A stretch of 24,262 nt of DNA from Chitinophagaceae bacterium UBA7600 (GTDB taxonomy: Bacteria; Bacteroidota; Bacteroidia; Chitinophagales; Chitinophagaceae). The translations under genes and the position numbers were made by a program. Within the stretch, counting starts at the first letter, position 1. Each line of letters starts with the position of its first letter. The notes beneath the pieces were generated by a model. That model was not told the DNA's origin, ran no database searches, and saw only the letters and a list, made by a program, of their open reading frames with translations. The stretch lies in NCBI GenBank assembly GCA_002478885.1, contig DLKC01000049.1:1-24262 (forward strand). Direction: 5' to 3'. Below are positions 24,060 to 24,262 of this stretch, piece by piece.

Positions 24060-24262
24060 ACACTACTGCTTTCCCTAATGAAGTATTGAACCACATAGGC
24101 ACATAGATACATAGGACTTCACATAGAGTAAAGAGTTTATACACTACTGGCTTTTTTAATGAAATAATGAACCACATAGGCACATAGATACATAGGACTT
24201 CACATAGAGTAAAGACTTATACACTGCTGGTTTTTTTAATGAAATATTGAACCACATAGGCA
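24060..24262 (+). repeat. ~80-bp tandem repeat, continuing past the right edge
   Basis: The phrase GAACCACATAGG recurs at 24088, 24169 and 24249, giving periods of 81 and 80 bp. Whole units (ACACTACTGG, poly-T, AATGAAATAATGAACC...) are nearly identical, with small changes such as AAGAGTTTAT versus AAGACTTAT. Each unit contains an inner 8-bp rhythm of ACATAG (CACATAGG, CACATAGA, TACATAGG). It starts 8 nt after the response regulator stop and has no convincing coding frame. Confidence 0.85.

Noticed and set aside
24060..24262. CRISPR array
   Set aside because: Units of ~80 bp repeat over their entire length with no variable spacers, and no cas gene is near.

Overview
The window looks like chromosomal DNA of a Bacteroidota bacterium, most likely Chitinophagia (Chitinophagaceae or a close relative). 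Supporting signs are two secreted proteins carrying the two kinds of type IX secretion (T9SS) sorting domain, a nusB-DUF1573-yajC block, a parA-parB-DUF5683 block, a ~308-aa NusB, DUF4397 and DUF1566 lipoproteins, and several TAnnTTTG-like -7 promoter elements typical of the phylum. The species assignment is inference. No rRNA, tRNA, CRISPR array, transposase or phage gene was recognised.

Layout. 1-1229 (-): iron-sulfur L-serine ammonia-lyase, C-terminus outside the window. 1436-2140 (+): DUF4397 lipoprotein. 2430-5471 (-): 1013-aa lectin/PKD T9SS type B protein. 5807-7627 (-): nusB, DUF1573 lipoprotein, yajC. 7885-10116 (+): TonB-dependent receptor. 10366-12396 (+): groES-groEL. 12666-13364 (+): UPF0173 metal-dependent hydrolase. 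13505-15998 (+): parA, parB, DUF5683 protein. 16254-19835: DUF1566 lipoprotein (+), W-rich-repeat T9SS type A protein (-), M29 aminopeptidase (-), followed by an ~0.8-kb non-coding stretch. 20650-24051 (+): dapB, a TPR sensor histidine kinase, and a NarL/LuxR-type response regulator. The right edge enters an ~80-bp tandem repeat.

The proteins are mostly housekeeping (protein folding, chromosome partitioning, translocase, lysine/peptidoglycan precursor synthesis, antitermination) mixed with lineage-typical surface proteins. The kinase and regulator probably form one two-component system, but no target is evident.

The most unusual content is between the genes. A 20-bp motif, consensus GTTGCGTCGCACACTTGTAC, occurs nine times at seven intergenic loci. 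Twice it forms the inverted ends of a 137-146-bp element, and five times it stands alone or partial. It lies inside the groESL operon, in the divergent nusB/TonB-receptor region, and at both ends of a 4.4-kb block that separates DUF5683 from dapB. Independent short periodic repeats are also present: 8 bp before parB, 11 bp upstream of dapB, 80 bp at the right edge, plus a second TGCCGG...CCGGCA hairpin motif. I did not find a recognisable defence, biosynthetic or mobile protein system. The repeat family is the best candidate for something undescribed.
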